64,000 nucleotides of DNA, from assembly GCF_025356155.1 (NCBI RefSeq), contig NZ_JANXUQ010000273.1, forward strand, positions 1-64,000, given 5' to 3'. The notes below the pieces were generated by a model. That model searched no databases and had not been told where the DNA came from. It worked only from the letters and a program-made list of their open reading frames with translations. Both the position numbers and the translations under genes were made by a program. Each line of letters starts with the position of its first letter. Position 1 is the first letter of the stretch. Below, piece by piece: positions 9,175-19,562 of the stretch. The stretch comes from Rhodoferax sp. (GTDB taxonomy: Bacteria > Pseudomonadota > Gammaproteobacteria > Burkholderiales > Burkholderiaceae_C).

Positions 9175-11199
9175 ATGCTGCAAGCCATCAAAAACCTGCC
9201 CCGCGAAGCGCGCGACACCCTCTTCCTGCTGACCGTCATCGCCTGGGTGATTGCGCCACAGGTCGACAACCTGCCGCTGTGGTGCAGTGGCATGGCAGCA
9301 ACCATTCTGTTGTGGCGCGGCTACCTGGCGGTGCGCGGCTTCGCCCTGCCCGCCCGCTGGTGGCTGTTTGGCCTGCTGCTGCTGGCAACGGGCGCTACGT
9401 ACTTCACCCACCGCACGCTGATGGGCCGTGACGCAGGTGTCACCTACGTCGTCGTTCTGCTCAGCCTCAAGACGCTGGAGATGCGCGCCCAGCGGGACAC
9501 CTTTGTCCTATTCTTTCTGGGCTTCTTTACGCTGCTGAGCAACTTCTTCTTCTCGCAAAGCCTGCTCACCGCGGTGGCCATGCTGATCGGCCTGCTGGGC
9601 TTGCTCACGGCGCTGGTCAATAGCCACATGCCGGTGGGCAAACCACCACTGATGCAGGCCGCCAAGATGGCGGGCTGGATGGCATTGCTGGGCGCGCCCG
9701 TCATGGTGGCGTTGTTCGTATTGTTCCCGCGTATTGCGCCGCTGTGGGGCGTGCCAAGTGATGCCATGGCCGGGCGCACCGGTTTGTCCAGCAGCATGCA
9801 AGTCGGCACGATTGCCAGCTTGGCTTTGGATGACAGCGTGGCCCTGCGCATACGCTTTGACGGCCCCACACCCGTGATGGGCGAAATGTATTTTCGTGGC
9901 CCGGTGTTGTCCAGTTTTGATGGACGCGAATGGCGTCCTCCGCAGCCGTTCCTGCCTTCGCGCGCAGCATCCATCGCGCAGTTGCAGGTGCAAGGCACGG
10001 CCTACTCCTACCAAGTGACGCTGGAGCCCAACAGCAAGCCATGGATTTTGGTGCTGGACGCGACAGACACCAAGCCCGCGCTGGAGGGCGTGCGCACGGC
10101 GATGACGCCCGAGCTGCAATGGATTGCCGAGCGGCCTATTACCGACCTGGTGCGCTATACCGCCAAAAGTTACACCAACTTTCGCCACGGCCCTCTGCGG
10201 CGCACAGGTGCGCTGCAGGAGTTCGTGGAATTGCCACCCAATTACAACCCGCGCACACGCCAACTGGCGGCCGACATACTGGCGGACCCACGCAACCAAG
10301 GCGCCGACACTGCGGCCTTGGTTAATACGGTATTGGAGCGTTTACGCACCGGCGGCTACATCTATACGTTGGACCCGGGCGTGTTTGGCACGGACACTGC
10401 AGACGAATTTTGGTTCGACAAAAAAATGGGGTTTTGTGAACACATAGCATCCAGCTTTGTGCTGCTGATGCGGGCCATGAACATACCGGCACGCATCGTT
10501 ACCGGATACCAGGGTGGCGACATCAACGCCATAGACCGCTACTGGACCGTGCGCCAAAGCGACGCCCACGCCTGGTCCGAGGTCTGGATGCCAGAGCGCG
10601 GTTGGGTGCGGGTGGACCCCACCTCGGCGGTGTCGCCCGGGCGCACCGGTACCGTGACCCGGCTGGCAGCACCCCGCAATGCCATCAGCCAAGCGCTGCT
10701 CAACGTCAACCCGCAATTCGCGCTCAGCCTCAGGGCCGTCTGGGAAGCTGCCAACAACCGCTGGAACCAGTGGGTGCTGAACTATTCACAGGCCAAACAG
10801 CTGGATGTATTGCGCAACCTGGGTTTCGAGTCGCCCAGTTGGGAAGATCTGACCTATGTTCTGATCGCCCTCGTGGTATGCGCCAGCTTGGTCGGCGCCG
10901 CCTGGACACTGTGGGAACGCCACCGCCAGGACCCATGGCTGCGCCTGCTGCACGGCGCGACGGCGCGCCTGCGCAAGGCAGGGCTGCAGTTGCCCGACAC
11001 CGCACCACCGCGCCAGATGGCTGCGATGCTGCAAACCCACGCCGGTGCGGGCAAGCCCGAACTGGCCGCCATTGCCCAGTGGCTCTTGCGCATGGAAGCC
11101 TGGCGATACGCCCACCCTGCACGCCATGCCCACACGCAGCAACTGGGTACACTGCAACGCGAATTCCGCTCTCTACCCTGGCCGCAACGTTTTCTGTGA
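9175..11199 (+). CDS. TgpA-like membrane transglutaminase (DUF3488 + transglutaminase core)
   Basis: 674 aa; N-terminal multi-TM; FWFDKKMGFCEHIASSFVLLMRAMNIPARIVTGYQGG, DAHAWSEVWMPERGWVRVDPT (Cys-His-Asp triad). Confidence 0.94.
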   Translation: MLQAIKNLPREARDTLFLLTVIAWVIAPQVDNLPLWCSGMAATILLWRGYLAVRGFALPARWWLFGLLLLATGATYFTHRTLMGRDAGVTYVVVLLSLKTLEMRAQRDTFVLFFLGFFTLLSNFFFSQSLLTAVAMLIGLLGLLTALVNSHMPVGKPPLMQAAKMAGWMALLGAPVMVALFVLFPRIAPLWGVPSDAMAGRTGLSSSMQVGTIASLALDDSVALRIRFDGPTPVMGEMYFRGPVLSSFDGREWRPPQPFLPSRAASIAQLQVQGTAYSYQVTLEPNSKPWILVLDATDTKPALEGVRTAMTPELQWIAERPITDLVRYTAKSYTNFRHGPLRRTGALQEFVELPPNYNPRTRQLAADILADPRNQGADTAALVNTVLERLRTGGYIYTLDPGVFGTDTADEFWFDKKMGFCEHIASSFVLLMRAMNIPARIVTGYQGGDINAIDRYWTVRQSDAHAWSEVWMPERGWVRVDPTSAVSPGRTGTVTRLAAPRNAISQALLNVNPQFALSLRAVWEAANNRWNQWVLNYSQAKQLDVLRNLGFESPSWEDLTYVLIALVVCASLVGAAWTLWERHRQDPWLRLLHGATARLRKAGLQLPDTAPPRQMAAMLQTHAGAGKPELAAIAQWLLRMEAWRYAHPARHAHTQQLGTLQREFRSLPWPQRFL

Positions 11200-12377
11200 A
11201 TTCCTACCCAGCCGTGACACGTCTCCTTCAGTCAATTGCTATATTTTTTATAGCTACTCACGCAATATCGGCGAGGGCTAGCGACCAGAATTTCTTAAGC
11301 GATTTGCCAAAAACCATGGTCCGGGCGGTCAAGGCGCCACCCAGCCACGGGCACGCGGGCACCAGCAAACGGGCCAAACACAACAAGACCCAGGCGCCAC
11401 GCAAAGCCGAGACGGTTGGCCCTTTGTACGCCGGCCGCCCCGAAGTCATGCAAGCGGCTGACGGCATCGCCCAGCGCCTGGGCCTGGAGCCGCAGTGGGT
11501 GCGCCAAGCCCTGGGTGGGGCGCACTACATGCCTGGCATTGCCCGTGCCATCGCGCCGCCGCCAGTGGGCACGCCGAAGAACTGGACCCTGTACCGCAGC
11601 CGCTTTATCGATTCGGTTCGCATCAATGCGGGCGTCAAGTTCTGGCGTGACAACCGCGAAACGCTGGAGCGGGCAGAGCAGCAAACTGGCGTGCCAGCCA
11701 ACATCATCGTTGGCATCATCGGCGTGGAGACGATCTACGGCCAGCAAGTGGGAACCTACCGCGTCATGGACGCGCTGACCACGCTGGCATTTGACTTCCC
11801 CACCCAGCACCCCCGCGCCAAAGAACGTGCGGCGTTTTTCCTGTCCGAACTGGAGGCCTTTTTGGTGCTGACCCAGCGCACCGGCACCGACCCGCTGGCG
11901 CTGCGCGGCAGTTATGCCGGTGCCATTGGCTTGCCGCAATTCATGCCTTCGAGCTGGAACAAATACGCGGTGGATTTTGATGGTGATGGCCGCATCGACC
12001 TTTTCCATAGCGCTGCGGATGTCATTGGCTCGGTCGCCAACTATTTCAAGGCCTTCCAATGGCGTGCCGGCATGCCCACCCACTACGCGGTGCGGCTCAA
12101 CTCCGAAGGCATGGACAAAGCGGCACTGCTGGCGCCCGACATACTGCCCACCTTCACCGCTGCCACCATGGCCGCCTTGGGCGCAGACCTGGACGCCCGC
12201 GCCCTGCAACACACAGGCCCCCTGGCGCTGGTGGAATTGCAAAACGGAGATGCGCCACCGCTGTACGTGGTGGGCACGGAAAACTTCTACGCCATCACCC
12301 GCTACAACTGGAGCAGCTACTACGCGCTGGCCGTCATTGAACTAGGCCAGGAGATCGCCGCCGCCATGTCAAAATAA
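11196..12377 (+). CDS. lytic murein transglycosylase B-type (start GTG 11196 or 11214; ORF track over-extends upstream)
   Basis: ANIIVGIIGVETIYGQQVGTYRVMDALTTLAFDFP, GSYAGAIGLPQFMPSSWNKYAVDFDGDGRIDLFHSAADVIGSVANYF; signal-peptide-like N-terminus. Confidence 0.92.
   Translation: MNSYPAVTRLLQSIAIFFIATHAISARASDQNFLSDLPKTMVRAVKAPPSHGHAGTSKRAKHNKTQAPRKAETVGPLYAGRPEVMQAADGIAQRLGLEPQWVRQALGGAHYMPGIARAIAPPPVGTPKNWTLYRSRFIDSVRINAGVKFWRDNRETLERAEQQTGVPANIIVGIIGVETIYGQQVGTYRVMDALTTLAFDFPTQHPRAKERAAFFLSELEAFLVLTQRTGTDPLALRGSYAGAIGLPQFMPSSWNKYAVDFDGDGRIDLFHSAADVIGSVANYFKAFQWRAGMPTHYAVRLNSEGMDKAALLAPDILPTFTAATMAALGADLDARALQHTGPLALVELQNGDAPPLYVVGTENFYAITRYNWSSYYALAVIELGQEIAAAMSK
11235..11286 (+). repeat. 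repeat A, copy 3 (inside mltB-like signal peptide)
   Basis: attgctatattttttatagctactcacgcaatatcggcgagggctagcgacc. Confidence 0.8.
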
Positions 12378-12380
12378 GTC

Positions 12381-13526
12381 ATGACAGAATCCGCCCTCTC
12401 CACCGCCAGCCCAGCCCCGGATGAAGACGTCACCACCACGCTGTACCGCGCCGCCATTGGTCCGGTCAGCGGCGGTTATTACCTTCCCATCTTTACCCGC
12501 TTCGAAGCAGCCGACCACGCCGGCATCAGCTGGAACACCGCAGCCAGCCTGATAACTTTGAATTGGTTGGTGTTTCGCAAGCTCTGGGTCGCGGCTCTGG
12601 CCTATGTGGGCATTCTGGTTGCCGTTGCGGTTGTGGTGTTTGGAATTGGGCAGCTGGTGTTCCAGTTCTCCGACACGCTGATGATGGTGCTGGGCCTGGG
12701 CTTTGGATTGGTGGCTTTTGTGCTGCCGGGTCTGTTTGGCAATGCGCTATTCCATACCGAATGTCGCAAGGCCATGTCCAAAGCCTTGGTGGGGCATGCC
12801 AATGTGGCCGATGCGCGCGACGCACTGCTGCGCCAGGCCAGCACCCGTCGCCGGGTGATCTGGCTGGCAGCGGCCAATGCCGCACTCCTGTTGGTTGCCA
12901 CCCTGGTCTATCTGCAAGTCGCAGCGCTGCACACGGTGACTGTCATGCCGCAGGGCGCCCTGGACACGGGTCAGGTGGCTGTCGGTCGCGCGGCGGCACC
13001 GACCGTCGCGGCATCCGAGCCCATCGCACCGGCTTCAACGGCCCTGCCGGAAATCACTGCGCCTCAGCCCGCTGCATCATCCGTTGCCGCACCGTCCGCC
13101 GCTGCAACAACCGTTGCTGAGGCACCTGTTACCGCAGCTGCTCTAACGACTGCAGCTGCGCCAGAGCCCGCGGTAGCGATCCCGGTTGCCCATGCAAGCC
13201 CACCGACAAAAACCCTCACCAAGCCCAACACACCAAAAGTCGTGCAGCCGCCACCCAAGCCAGCGAAAGCCAGCTCTACGGCGACGACCGACACAGCAGC
13301 CAAGGCCTTCTTCATCAATGTGGGCTTGTTCGCAGTGCCCGAGAACGCAGCCAGGGCCCACACCAAGTTGCTGGAGGCTCAACTGCCTTCGGTGATGAAA
13401 GAGCTCAAGTCCAAGACCCGTCAAATCCGCGTACGGGTCGGGCCTTTTGCCACGCAGCAGGCGGCCGAAGCGGCAGCAGAAAAAATCAAGGCCCTGCAGC
13501 TCGACGCCTCCATCATCCAGCTTTAG
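12381..13526 (+). CDS. DUF2628-like membrane protein with C-terminal SPOR domain
   Basis: N-terminal membrane region, Ala/Pro linker, C-terminal AKAFFINVGLFAVPENAARAHTKLLEAQLPSV...RIRVRVGPFATQQAAEAAAEKIKALQLDASIIQL. Confidence 0.85.
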   Translation: MTESALSTASPAPDEDVTTTLYRAAIGPVSGGYYLPIFTRFEAADHAGISWNTAASLITLNWLVFRKLWVAALAYVGILVAVAVVVFGIGQLVFQFSDTLMMVLGLGFGLVAFVLPGLFGNALFHTECRKAMSKALVGHANVADARDALLRQASTRRRVIWLAAANAALLLVATLVYLQVAALHTVTVMPQGALDTGQVAVGRAAAPTVAASEPIAPASTALPEITAPQPAASSVAAPSAAATTVAEAPVTAAALTTAAAPEPAVAIPVAHASPPTKTLTKPNTPKVVQPPPKPAKASSTATTDTAAKAFFINVGLFAVPENAARAHTKLLEAQLPSVMKELKSKTRQIRVRVGPFATQQAAEAAAEKIKALQLDASIIQL

Positions 13527-13547
13527 AAGCCGAGCGCAATGTAGCGT

Positions 13548-14423
13548 TCAGGAGCCTTCCAGGCGCTCATACTCGGCAATGACTTGCGCACCGATCAGCA
13601 ACAACGCGGCGACGATCTCCATGCAAAACAGGGCTACCACCGCGGTAGTCAGCGAGCCGTAGACCACGCTGGTCTTAGACAAAGTGGTGAAGTACCACAC
13701 CAGCAAATGGCGAATGATTTCCCATACCGAACTGGCCGCGAGGCCACCAATCACCGCGTGGCGCACTGGCATGCGTCCCACCGGCAAGGTCAAGTAGATG
13801 GAGGCCACGATCAGGGTCTCCACCGCAAAACCCATGACGTAAAAGAACAGGCCAGACACGCCGACCAGTGACAGGTCATAGCCGAATACGGTGATGTTTT
13901 CTTTTGCCAAGGCTTGCAGACCGATCGTGGCGATGGTCAAAATCAGCAATGCAATGCCCAGTGCAAACACAAAGCAATAGGGCAACACGGCAGATACCAG
14001 TTTGTGGCGCTTGAAGGTCAGTTCCCGGTGTACAAAGATCTGGCCCATGGCCTTTTCCAGAATGCCAAATGCCAACGAGCTAAAGAACAGCATAGTCAGC
14101 AACAACACGGCGCCAATCGTGGCCTTGTTGTCCAGGAAGATATTGATGTCACCCAGCACCGCCTTGGACTGGCTGGGTACCAGCCATTCGAGATAACGGC
14201 CCAGCGCCGTCAGCAGTTCGGCCGGGGAAAACCAATGCGACAAGGCGATGACAGACAGTATCAACAACGGCACCATGGACAGCAACGCGTAATACGCAAT
14301 GGCACCGGCCAACATCATGCCCTGATTGGCATTGAATGCCCGCAAAACCTCTAGCGCAAACCCCAATGGGTGCGCCAATATATGCCGCGCCGCTTTGCTG
14401 GCCGGAACGACGGGTAACTTCAT
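13548..14423 (-). CDS. YihY/BrkB family inner membrane protein
   Basis: 291 aa; [71 protein letters not shown]. Confidence 0.9.
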   Translation of the reverse strand: MKLPVVPASKAARHILAHPLGFALEVLRAFNANQGMMLAGAIAYYALLSMVPLLILSVIALSHWFSPAELLTALGRYLEWLVPSQSKAVLGDINIFLDNKATIGAVLLLTMLFFSSLAFGILEKAMGQIFVHRELTFKRHKLVSAVLPYCFVFALGIALLILTIATIGLQALAKENITVFGYDLSLVGVSGLFFYVMGFAVETLIVASIYLTLPVGRMPVRHAVIGGLAASSVWEIIRHLLVWYFTTLSKTSVVYGSLTTAVVALFCMEIVAALLLIGAQVIAEYERLEGS

Positions 14424-15910
14424 CGGCGCGGCAACTGCTTGATAGAGGATGTCATGAGGGTCTTGGGCCCGACGGGTGCACGCGCAGCGGCGGGTGGCGC
14501 AGGCCGATACGGTGCCGCGCGGTCTTGGTCAGGCGACAACTTGAACACCGCCACCAGTTGCACCAGATCTTCGGCCTGGCCTTTGAGGCTGCTGGCCGCA
14601 GCGGCCATTTCTTCAACCAAGGCGGCGTTTTGCTGTGTCGCATTGTCCATATGGCGCACAGCCTCGCCCACTTGCGCCACACCCGACGCTTGCTCGTTGC
14701 TGGCAGCACTGATCTCGCCCATGATGTCGGTCACACGGCGAATAGAGCCTACTACTTCGGTCATGGTCTCACCAGCCATGTCGACCAGTGCCGTTCCTTT
14801 TTCCACGCGCTCGACGCTGGCGCCAATCAGGCTCTTGATTTCCTTGGCCGCCTGCGCCGATCGCCCCGCCAGCGAACGCACCTCGGACGCGACCACGGCA
14901 AAACCGCGCCCCTGCTCACCGGCGCGCGCCGCTTCCACAGCAGCGTTCAATGCCAGGATATTGGTCTGGAACGCAATGCCGTCGATGACGCCGATGATGT
15001 CTGCAATCTTGCGCGAAGAATCATTGATCTCCTTCATGGTCTCCACCACTTGGTCGACCACATTGCCGCCCTGGATGGCCACTGACGACGCGCTTTGGGC
15101 CAACTGGTTGGCTTGGCGTGCGGAGTCCGCGTTTTGCTGCACCGTGGTGCCCAGCTCTTCCATGCTGGCCGCGGTTTCTTCCAGCGCACTGGCCTGCTGC
15201 TCGGTGCGTGTGGACAAATCGTTATTGCCCTGGGCAATTTCGGAGGAAGCGGTGGCTACGCCTTCAGAGCCTTGGCGGACATTGGACACCAGTTTGGCAA
15301 GACTGCCTTGCATGGCATGAAGGGACGCCAGCATGACACCCACCTCGTCTTTTCCACCCGAGCTGATGCTGTTGGACAGGTCGCCGCCAGCAATGCTTTG
15401 GGCCACCTGCGCCGCCTCGGACAATGGCCGCACGATACTGCCCGAGATGCGCATTGCAATACCAACACCGATCACGATGCCGATGAGTAACACGCTCCAA
15501 TTCAACATGACGGCTCGGGTCAACGCTGCCTGAAGTTGGCCGCTGTCAGCGATCTGCAGGCTCACCAATTTGCTGGCCAGTTGATCGACCGCCTGCATAT
15601 GGTCCTCAGGTGCGCCTGTATGCGAGGCCATGGCCGCAGCCAAAGCCTTTTTCTCTTCGTCAGCCTGCGTCAGGCTGTTCAATTTTTTGATCTGATCCGT
15701 GTCGAGACCTGGCAAGGCCGCCTTTTTGGCCACGGCGATCTTGACCTGCATGGCCCAGTCAGACGCCATCGACAGTCGGAAAGCCCGTTCATCCAACGCA
15801 GTGTTGAAGTGCTGGATCTGGGCCAGTTGCATCTGCCCCACCCCCGCTACCAGCGCCAACAAAGCCAGCATGACGCCAAAGCCCAGCATCAAACGATTGC
15901 GAATAGTCAT
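14420..15910 (-). CDS. methyl-accepting chemotaxis protein
   Basis: 496 aa; N-terminal TM, HAMP, signalling hairpin [58 protein letters not shown]. Confidence 0.95.
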   Translation of the reverse strand: MTIRNRLMLGFGVMLALLALVAGVGQMQLAQIQHFNTALDERAFRLSMASDWAMQVKIAVAKKAALPGLDTDQIKKLNSLTQADEEKKALAAAMASHTGAPEDHMQAVDQLASKLVSLQIADSGQLQAALTRAVMLNWSVLLIGIVIGVGIAMRISGSIVRPLSEAAQVAQSIAGGDLSNSISSGGKDEVGVMLASLHAMQGSLAKLVSNVRQGSEGVATASSEIAQGNNDLSTRTEQQASALEETAASMEELGTTVQQNADSARQANQLAQSASSVAIQGGNVVDQVVETMKEINDSSRKIADIIGVIDGIAFQTNILALNAAVEAARAGEQGRGFAVVASEVRSLAGRSAQAAKEIKSLIGASVERVEKGTALVDMAGETMTEVVGSIRRVTDIMGEISAASNEQASGVAQVGEAVRHMDNATQQNAALVEEMAAAASSLKGQAEDLVQLVAVFKLSPDQDRAAPYRPAPPAAARAPVGPKTLMTSSIKQLPRR

Positions 15911-16047
15911 TAGGGTACCCTTTTAGTATCGGCAACAGCAATTTACCAACTGTAAACCCAGTCTCTCCAACGGAACACGGTGGACTGCAACGGACCTGCC
16001 TGCACCAAGCGATTGAAGGGCCAGGCTTTCCCCGCAGACGACCAGGC

Positions 16048-16938
16048 TTAGGGAGCCTGCACCACGCTGTCAAACATCGGGTGCAGGGCATCAAGCCAGC
16101 TATCAACCTCGGTCTCGCCAATCGACAGACAGGCCATACACGCAGGCCCATGCAGTGCCCACTCGCGCTGCTCGCCAATGCCTTCGTGCAAGCCCACCAG
16201 GTGTTCGGCCACCAGGCCCATGGCCACCAGCATGCGCACCTCGGCCAGCACGTTTTTGTCTTTCAAAATCGTGAAGTCGTGGTGCAATCGCACGGCCTGG
16301 TAGATAGGCGTCGGCAAGCGCCAGGTGCGTGCCACCAGCGCGCCCACCACTGCATGGTCAGTCTTGTGGGCGGCATTTTCGGTTTCCGTAAAGCTGCGGT
16401 CCTGGCGGGCCAGCGCTTCGGTCAGCGTGCCCGCATAACCACGCACGCCCTGCATCAGAATAGGTATGCCTACATGGCAAAACAGGCCACAGGTGTAGGC
16501 CAGCTCCGGGTCCACTCCATAGAGCTGGCGGGCAATATGCGCCATGGCCAGCGCGCGGCGGGTGGACGTGTCCCAAAAATGTTCCAGCAGCGGCGAGCTC
16601 ACGCGAATGGAGTTTCGGGTCAGAAAGGCCGTCAGCAGTTTCTCGGTCATGCGCAGGCCCAACAGGCCCAATGCTTCGCCTACCGAGGTAACAGGCCGGG
16701 AGCGTGCGTAATAGGGGCTGTTGGCGGTGCGGATCAGCGATGCCGACATGGCCACATCGCGTGCTGCAATGTCAGCGACGATTTGCGGCTCGGGGTCCTC
16801 CTTGTCCATCTCGCGGCGCAGCGCGATCAGCAACTCAGGGCACGGTGGAATGACGATATCGCGCAATGGCCCTGAGGCAAGTGCGCGGTCCAGCTCGCGA
16901 TCCGTAGGGGTTGGGGGGTTTGGGGTTAGCGCCGCCAT
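16048..16938 (-). CDS. HDOD domain-containing protein
   Basis: PPCPELLIALRREM...IVADIAARDVAMSASLIRTANSPYYARSRPVTSVGEALGLLGLR; start MAALTP preferred because the longer ORF overlaps the upstream gene. Confidence 0.88.
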   Translation of the reverse strand: MAALTPNPPTPTDRELDRALASGPLRDIVIPPCPELLIALRREMDKEDPEPQIVADIAARDVAMSASLIRTANSPYYARSRPVTSVGEALGLLGLRMTEKLLTAFLTRNSIRVSSPLLEHFWDTSTRRALAMAHIARQLYGVDPELAYTCGLFCHVGIPILMQGVRGYAGTLTEALARQDRSFTETENAAHKTDHAVVGALVARTWRLPTPIYQAVRLHHDFTILKDKNVLAEVRMLVAMGLVAEHLVGLHEGIGEQREWALHGPACMACLSIGETEVDSWLDALHPMFDSVVQAP

Positions 16939-16942
16939 GCAA

Positions 16943-17902
16943 TCAGGCGCTGACCGGTACCAAAAACTCCCGGCTGATGTGGGCGCCCAGGTCATTGACC
17001 CGGTCCAGGAACTGCGTCAGGTAAGCGTGCAGACCGGTGGCCAAAATCTCGTCGATGCGGCCATATTGCAGTTCCGCGCGCAACTTGCCGGCACGGCGCA
17101 GGGTTTCGCTGGATGGATCGCTGGCCACCAGCGCCAGATTGGTGACCACGCCGTTCAGGCAGGCATGCATGGAGCGCGGCATGTCAGGGCGCAAAATCAG
17201 CAGCTCGCCCACACGCTCGGGCTTGATGACGTCGCGGTAAACCTTGCGGTAGACCTCAAAGCCCGAGACGCTGCGCAAAATCGCACTCCAGTGGTAGAAG
17301 TCGTACTCTTGGTCCTTCTCCACCGACGTGCCAAAGAAATCGCTTTGCAAGGCGTGGAACTTCACATCCACCAGTCGCGCGGTGTTGTCGGCCCTCTCCA
17401 GAAACGTCCCCAAGCGCATGAAGTGCAGGGCCTCGTCAATCAGCATGGTGCCCACGGTCACACCACGCGACAAGTGCGAGCGGAACTTGACCCACTCAAA
17501 GAACTGCGCCGGATCGGCCTCGAATTCACCCGCCTTGAGCATGCGTTTGACTTCGAGCCAGGTCGTGTTTTGCGTCTCCCACACTTCGGTGGTCAGCGCG
17601 CCGCGCACAGCGCGGGCGTTCTCGCGGGCTGCACCCAGGCACGACACGATGGAGGACGGATTGCTTTCATCCTTGACCATGAAATCCATGACGTCGCGGG
17701 CAATGATCGCACCGTAACGTTCGGTGTAGGTGGGCAGCAGCTCGCTGATGCTGAGCAGGCCCTCCCAACCCTCTTGTGCCACGGCATCGGACTGCGGCAA
17801 CAGCGAAGTCTGGTAGTTAACATCCAGCATCCGGGCGGTGTTCTCAGCCCGCTCGGTGTAGCGGGACATCCAGAAAAGATGGTCTGCGGTACGGGACAGC
17901 AT
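16943..17902 (-). CDS. alpha-E domain-containing protein
   Basis: 319 aa; MLSRTADHLFWMSRYTERAENTARMLDVNYQTSL, MRLGTFLERADNTARLVDVKFH. Confidence 0.93.
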   Translation of the reverse strand: MLSRTADHLFWMSRYTERAENTARMLDVNYQTSLLPQSDAVAQEGWEGLLSISELLPTYTERYGAIIARDVMDFMVKDESNPSSIVSCLGAARENARAVRGALTTEVWETQNTTWLEVKRMLKAGEFEADPAQFFEWVKFRSHLSRGVTVGTMLIDEALHFMRLGTFLERADNTARLVDVKFHALQSDFFGTSVEKDQEYDFYHWSAILRSVSGFEVYRKVYRDVIKPERVGELLILRPDMPRSMHACLNGVVTNLALVASDPSSETLRRAGKLRAELQYGRIDEILATGLHAYLTQFLDRVNDLGAHISREFLVPVSA

Positions 17903-17919
17903 AATAATTTCCCTTCAGT

Positions 17920-19461
17920 TCAGGATTGCGATTGGGACTGCGTAGCCGTGCTGTTGGCAGCTTCCGTATGGGCAACCGTGGCTGCGGTGGCTGCGGCGCT
18001 TGCGTCATCTTCCAGAATCCAGGTATCTTTTGTACCGCCGCCCTGTGACGAATTCACGACCAGCGAGCCGTCTTTCAGCGCCACGCGGGTCAGGCCACCG
18101 GGCACCATCTGCACGGTTTTGCCGGACAGCACATAAGGCCGCAGATCGATGTGGCGCGGCGCAATGCCACTCTCAACAAAGGTCGGGCAGCTCGACAAAC
18201 TCAGCGTGGGCTGGGCGATGTAACCGCTGGGGTTGGCGAGGATGGCCTTGCGGAAATCCTCAATCTCGGCCTTGGTGGACGCCGGGCCCACCAGCATGCC
18301 GTAGCCACCCGCACCGTGCACCTCTTTGACCACCAGGTCTTTCAGATTGGCCAGCGTGTAGGCCAGGTCGTCCTTGTTGCGGCACATGAAGGTGGGCACG
18401 TTGTTCAGGATGGGTTTTTCGCCCAGGTAGAACTCGATCATCTTGGGTACGTACGGGTAGATGGACTTGTCGTCCGCCACGCCGGTCCCGACCGCATTGC
18501 AGATGGTCACATGGCCCGCGCGGTAGGCGTCCATCAAGCCTGCGCAACCCAGCGTGGACGTAGGCCTGAATGCCAGAGGGTCCAGAAAATCATCGTCCAC
18601 CCGGCGGTAGATCACGTCCACCCGGCGCGGGCCGCGTGTGGTGCGCATGTACACAAAACTGTCTTTGACAAACAGGTCTTGCCCTTCAACCAGTTCAATA
18701 CCCATTTGTTGCGCCAAAAACGCATGCTCAAAATACGCGCTGTTGTACATACCGGGCGTGAGTACCACCACGGTAGGTTCGGCCGTGGTGGCGGGGCTGC
18801 TGTCGCGCAAGGTTTCGAGCAACAGGTCGGGGTAGTGGGCGATGGGTGCCACACGGTGGGCATTGAACAACTCAGGGAACAACCGCATCATCATCTTGCG
18901 GTCTTCCAGCATGTAACTTACGCCGCTGGGCACACGCAGGTTGTCTTCCAGCACGTAGTACTCGCCGTTGCCCTGGGCGTCGGGTGCGCGCACGATGTCG
19001 ATGCCAGAGATGTGCGAGTAGATCTGGTGCGGCACATCCACACCCACCATCTCGGGGCGGAATTGCGCGTTGTTTTCGATCTGGTCACGCGGCACCACAC
19101 CGGCCTTGATGATGTCCTGGTCGTGGTAGACGTCGTGGATGAAGCGGTTCAAGGCGGTCACGCGTTGCACCAGGCCTTTTTCCATGCTGGACCACTCGTG
19201 CGCGGGAATGATGCGGGGGATCAGGTCAAACGGGATCAGCCGCTCGGTGCCGGCGCCGGATTCGTCTTTTTCGCCGTAGACGGCAAAGGTAATGCCGACC
19301 CTGCGGAAAATCATCTCGGCCTCTTCGCGCCGCTTGGCCATCATGTCGCCGGGTTGGCGCGCCAGCCATTCGTCGTAGATTTTGTAATGGTCCCTGACCT
19401 GTTCGCCTTTTGAGAAGAACTGGTAGGGCAAGCTGGTGTACATCTCGTCGAACTTCTGCAT
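17920..19461 (-). CDS. circularly permuted type 2 ATP-grasp protein (start MQKFDEMYTS)
   Basis: VLTPGMYNSAYFEHAFLAQQMGIELVEGQDLFVKDSFVYMRTTRGPRRVDVIYRRVDDDFLDPLAFR; VVKEVHGAGGYGMLVGP; Q/S-rich C-terminal tail. Confidence 0.94.
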   Translation of the reverse strand: MQKFDEMYTSLPYQFFSKGEQVRDHYKIYDEWLARQPGDMMAKRREEAEMIFRRVGITFAVYGEKDESGAGTERLIPFDLIPRIIPAHEWSSMEKGLVQRVTALNRFIHDVYHDQDIIKAGVVPRDQIENNAQFRPEMVGVDVPHQIYSHISGIDIVRAPDAQGNGEYYVLEDNLRVPSGVSYMLEDRKMMMRLFPELFNAHRVAPIAHYPDLLLETLRDSSPATTAEPTVVVLTPGMYNSAYFEHAFLAQQMGIELVEGQDLFVKDSFVYMRTTRGPRRVDVIYRRVDDDFLDPLAFRPTSTLGCAGLMDAYRAGHVTICNAVGTGVADDKSIYPYVPKMIEFYLGEKPILNNVPTFMCRNKDDLAYTLANLKDLVVKEVHGAGGYGMLVGPASTKAEIEDFRKAILANPSGYIAQPTLSLSSCPTFVESGIAPRHIDLRPYVLSGKTVQMVPGGLTRVALKDGSLVVNSSQGGGTKDTWILEDDASAAATAATVAHTEAANSTATQSQSQS

Positions 19462-19562
19462 AAAACGCTTTCCTGATACTTGCGGGACAGACCGTAGCGT
19501 AGCGCAACGTAGCTTTACCTTCAACCCGAGGATAGCAAGGATAGTGCCACTGCCTACCGTCA

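Noticed and set aside
10602-11195. upstream extension of the MltB ORF
   Set aside because: Overlaps the transglutaminase CDS out of frame; the true start is GTG 11196 or 11214.
16721-18136. 471 aa plus-strand ORF across HDOD and alpha-E genes
   Set aside because: Spans two real opposite-strand genes, no recognisable motif; codon-bias artefact.
18151-19413. 420 aa plus-strand ORF antisense to the ATP-grasp gene
   Set aside because: His/Val/Gly-rich translation typical of antisense frames in high-GC DNA; the minus strand carries a well-conserved protein.
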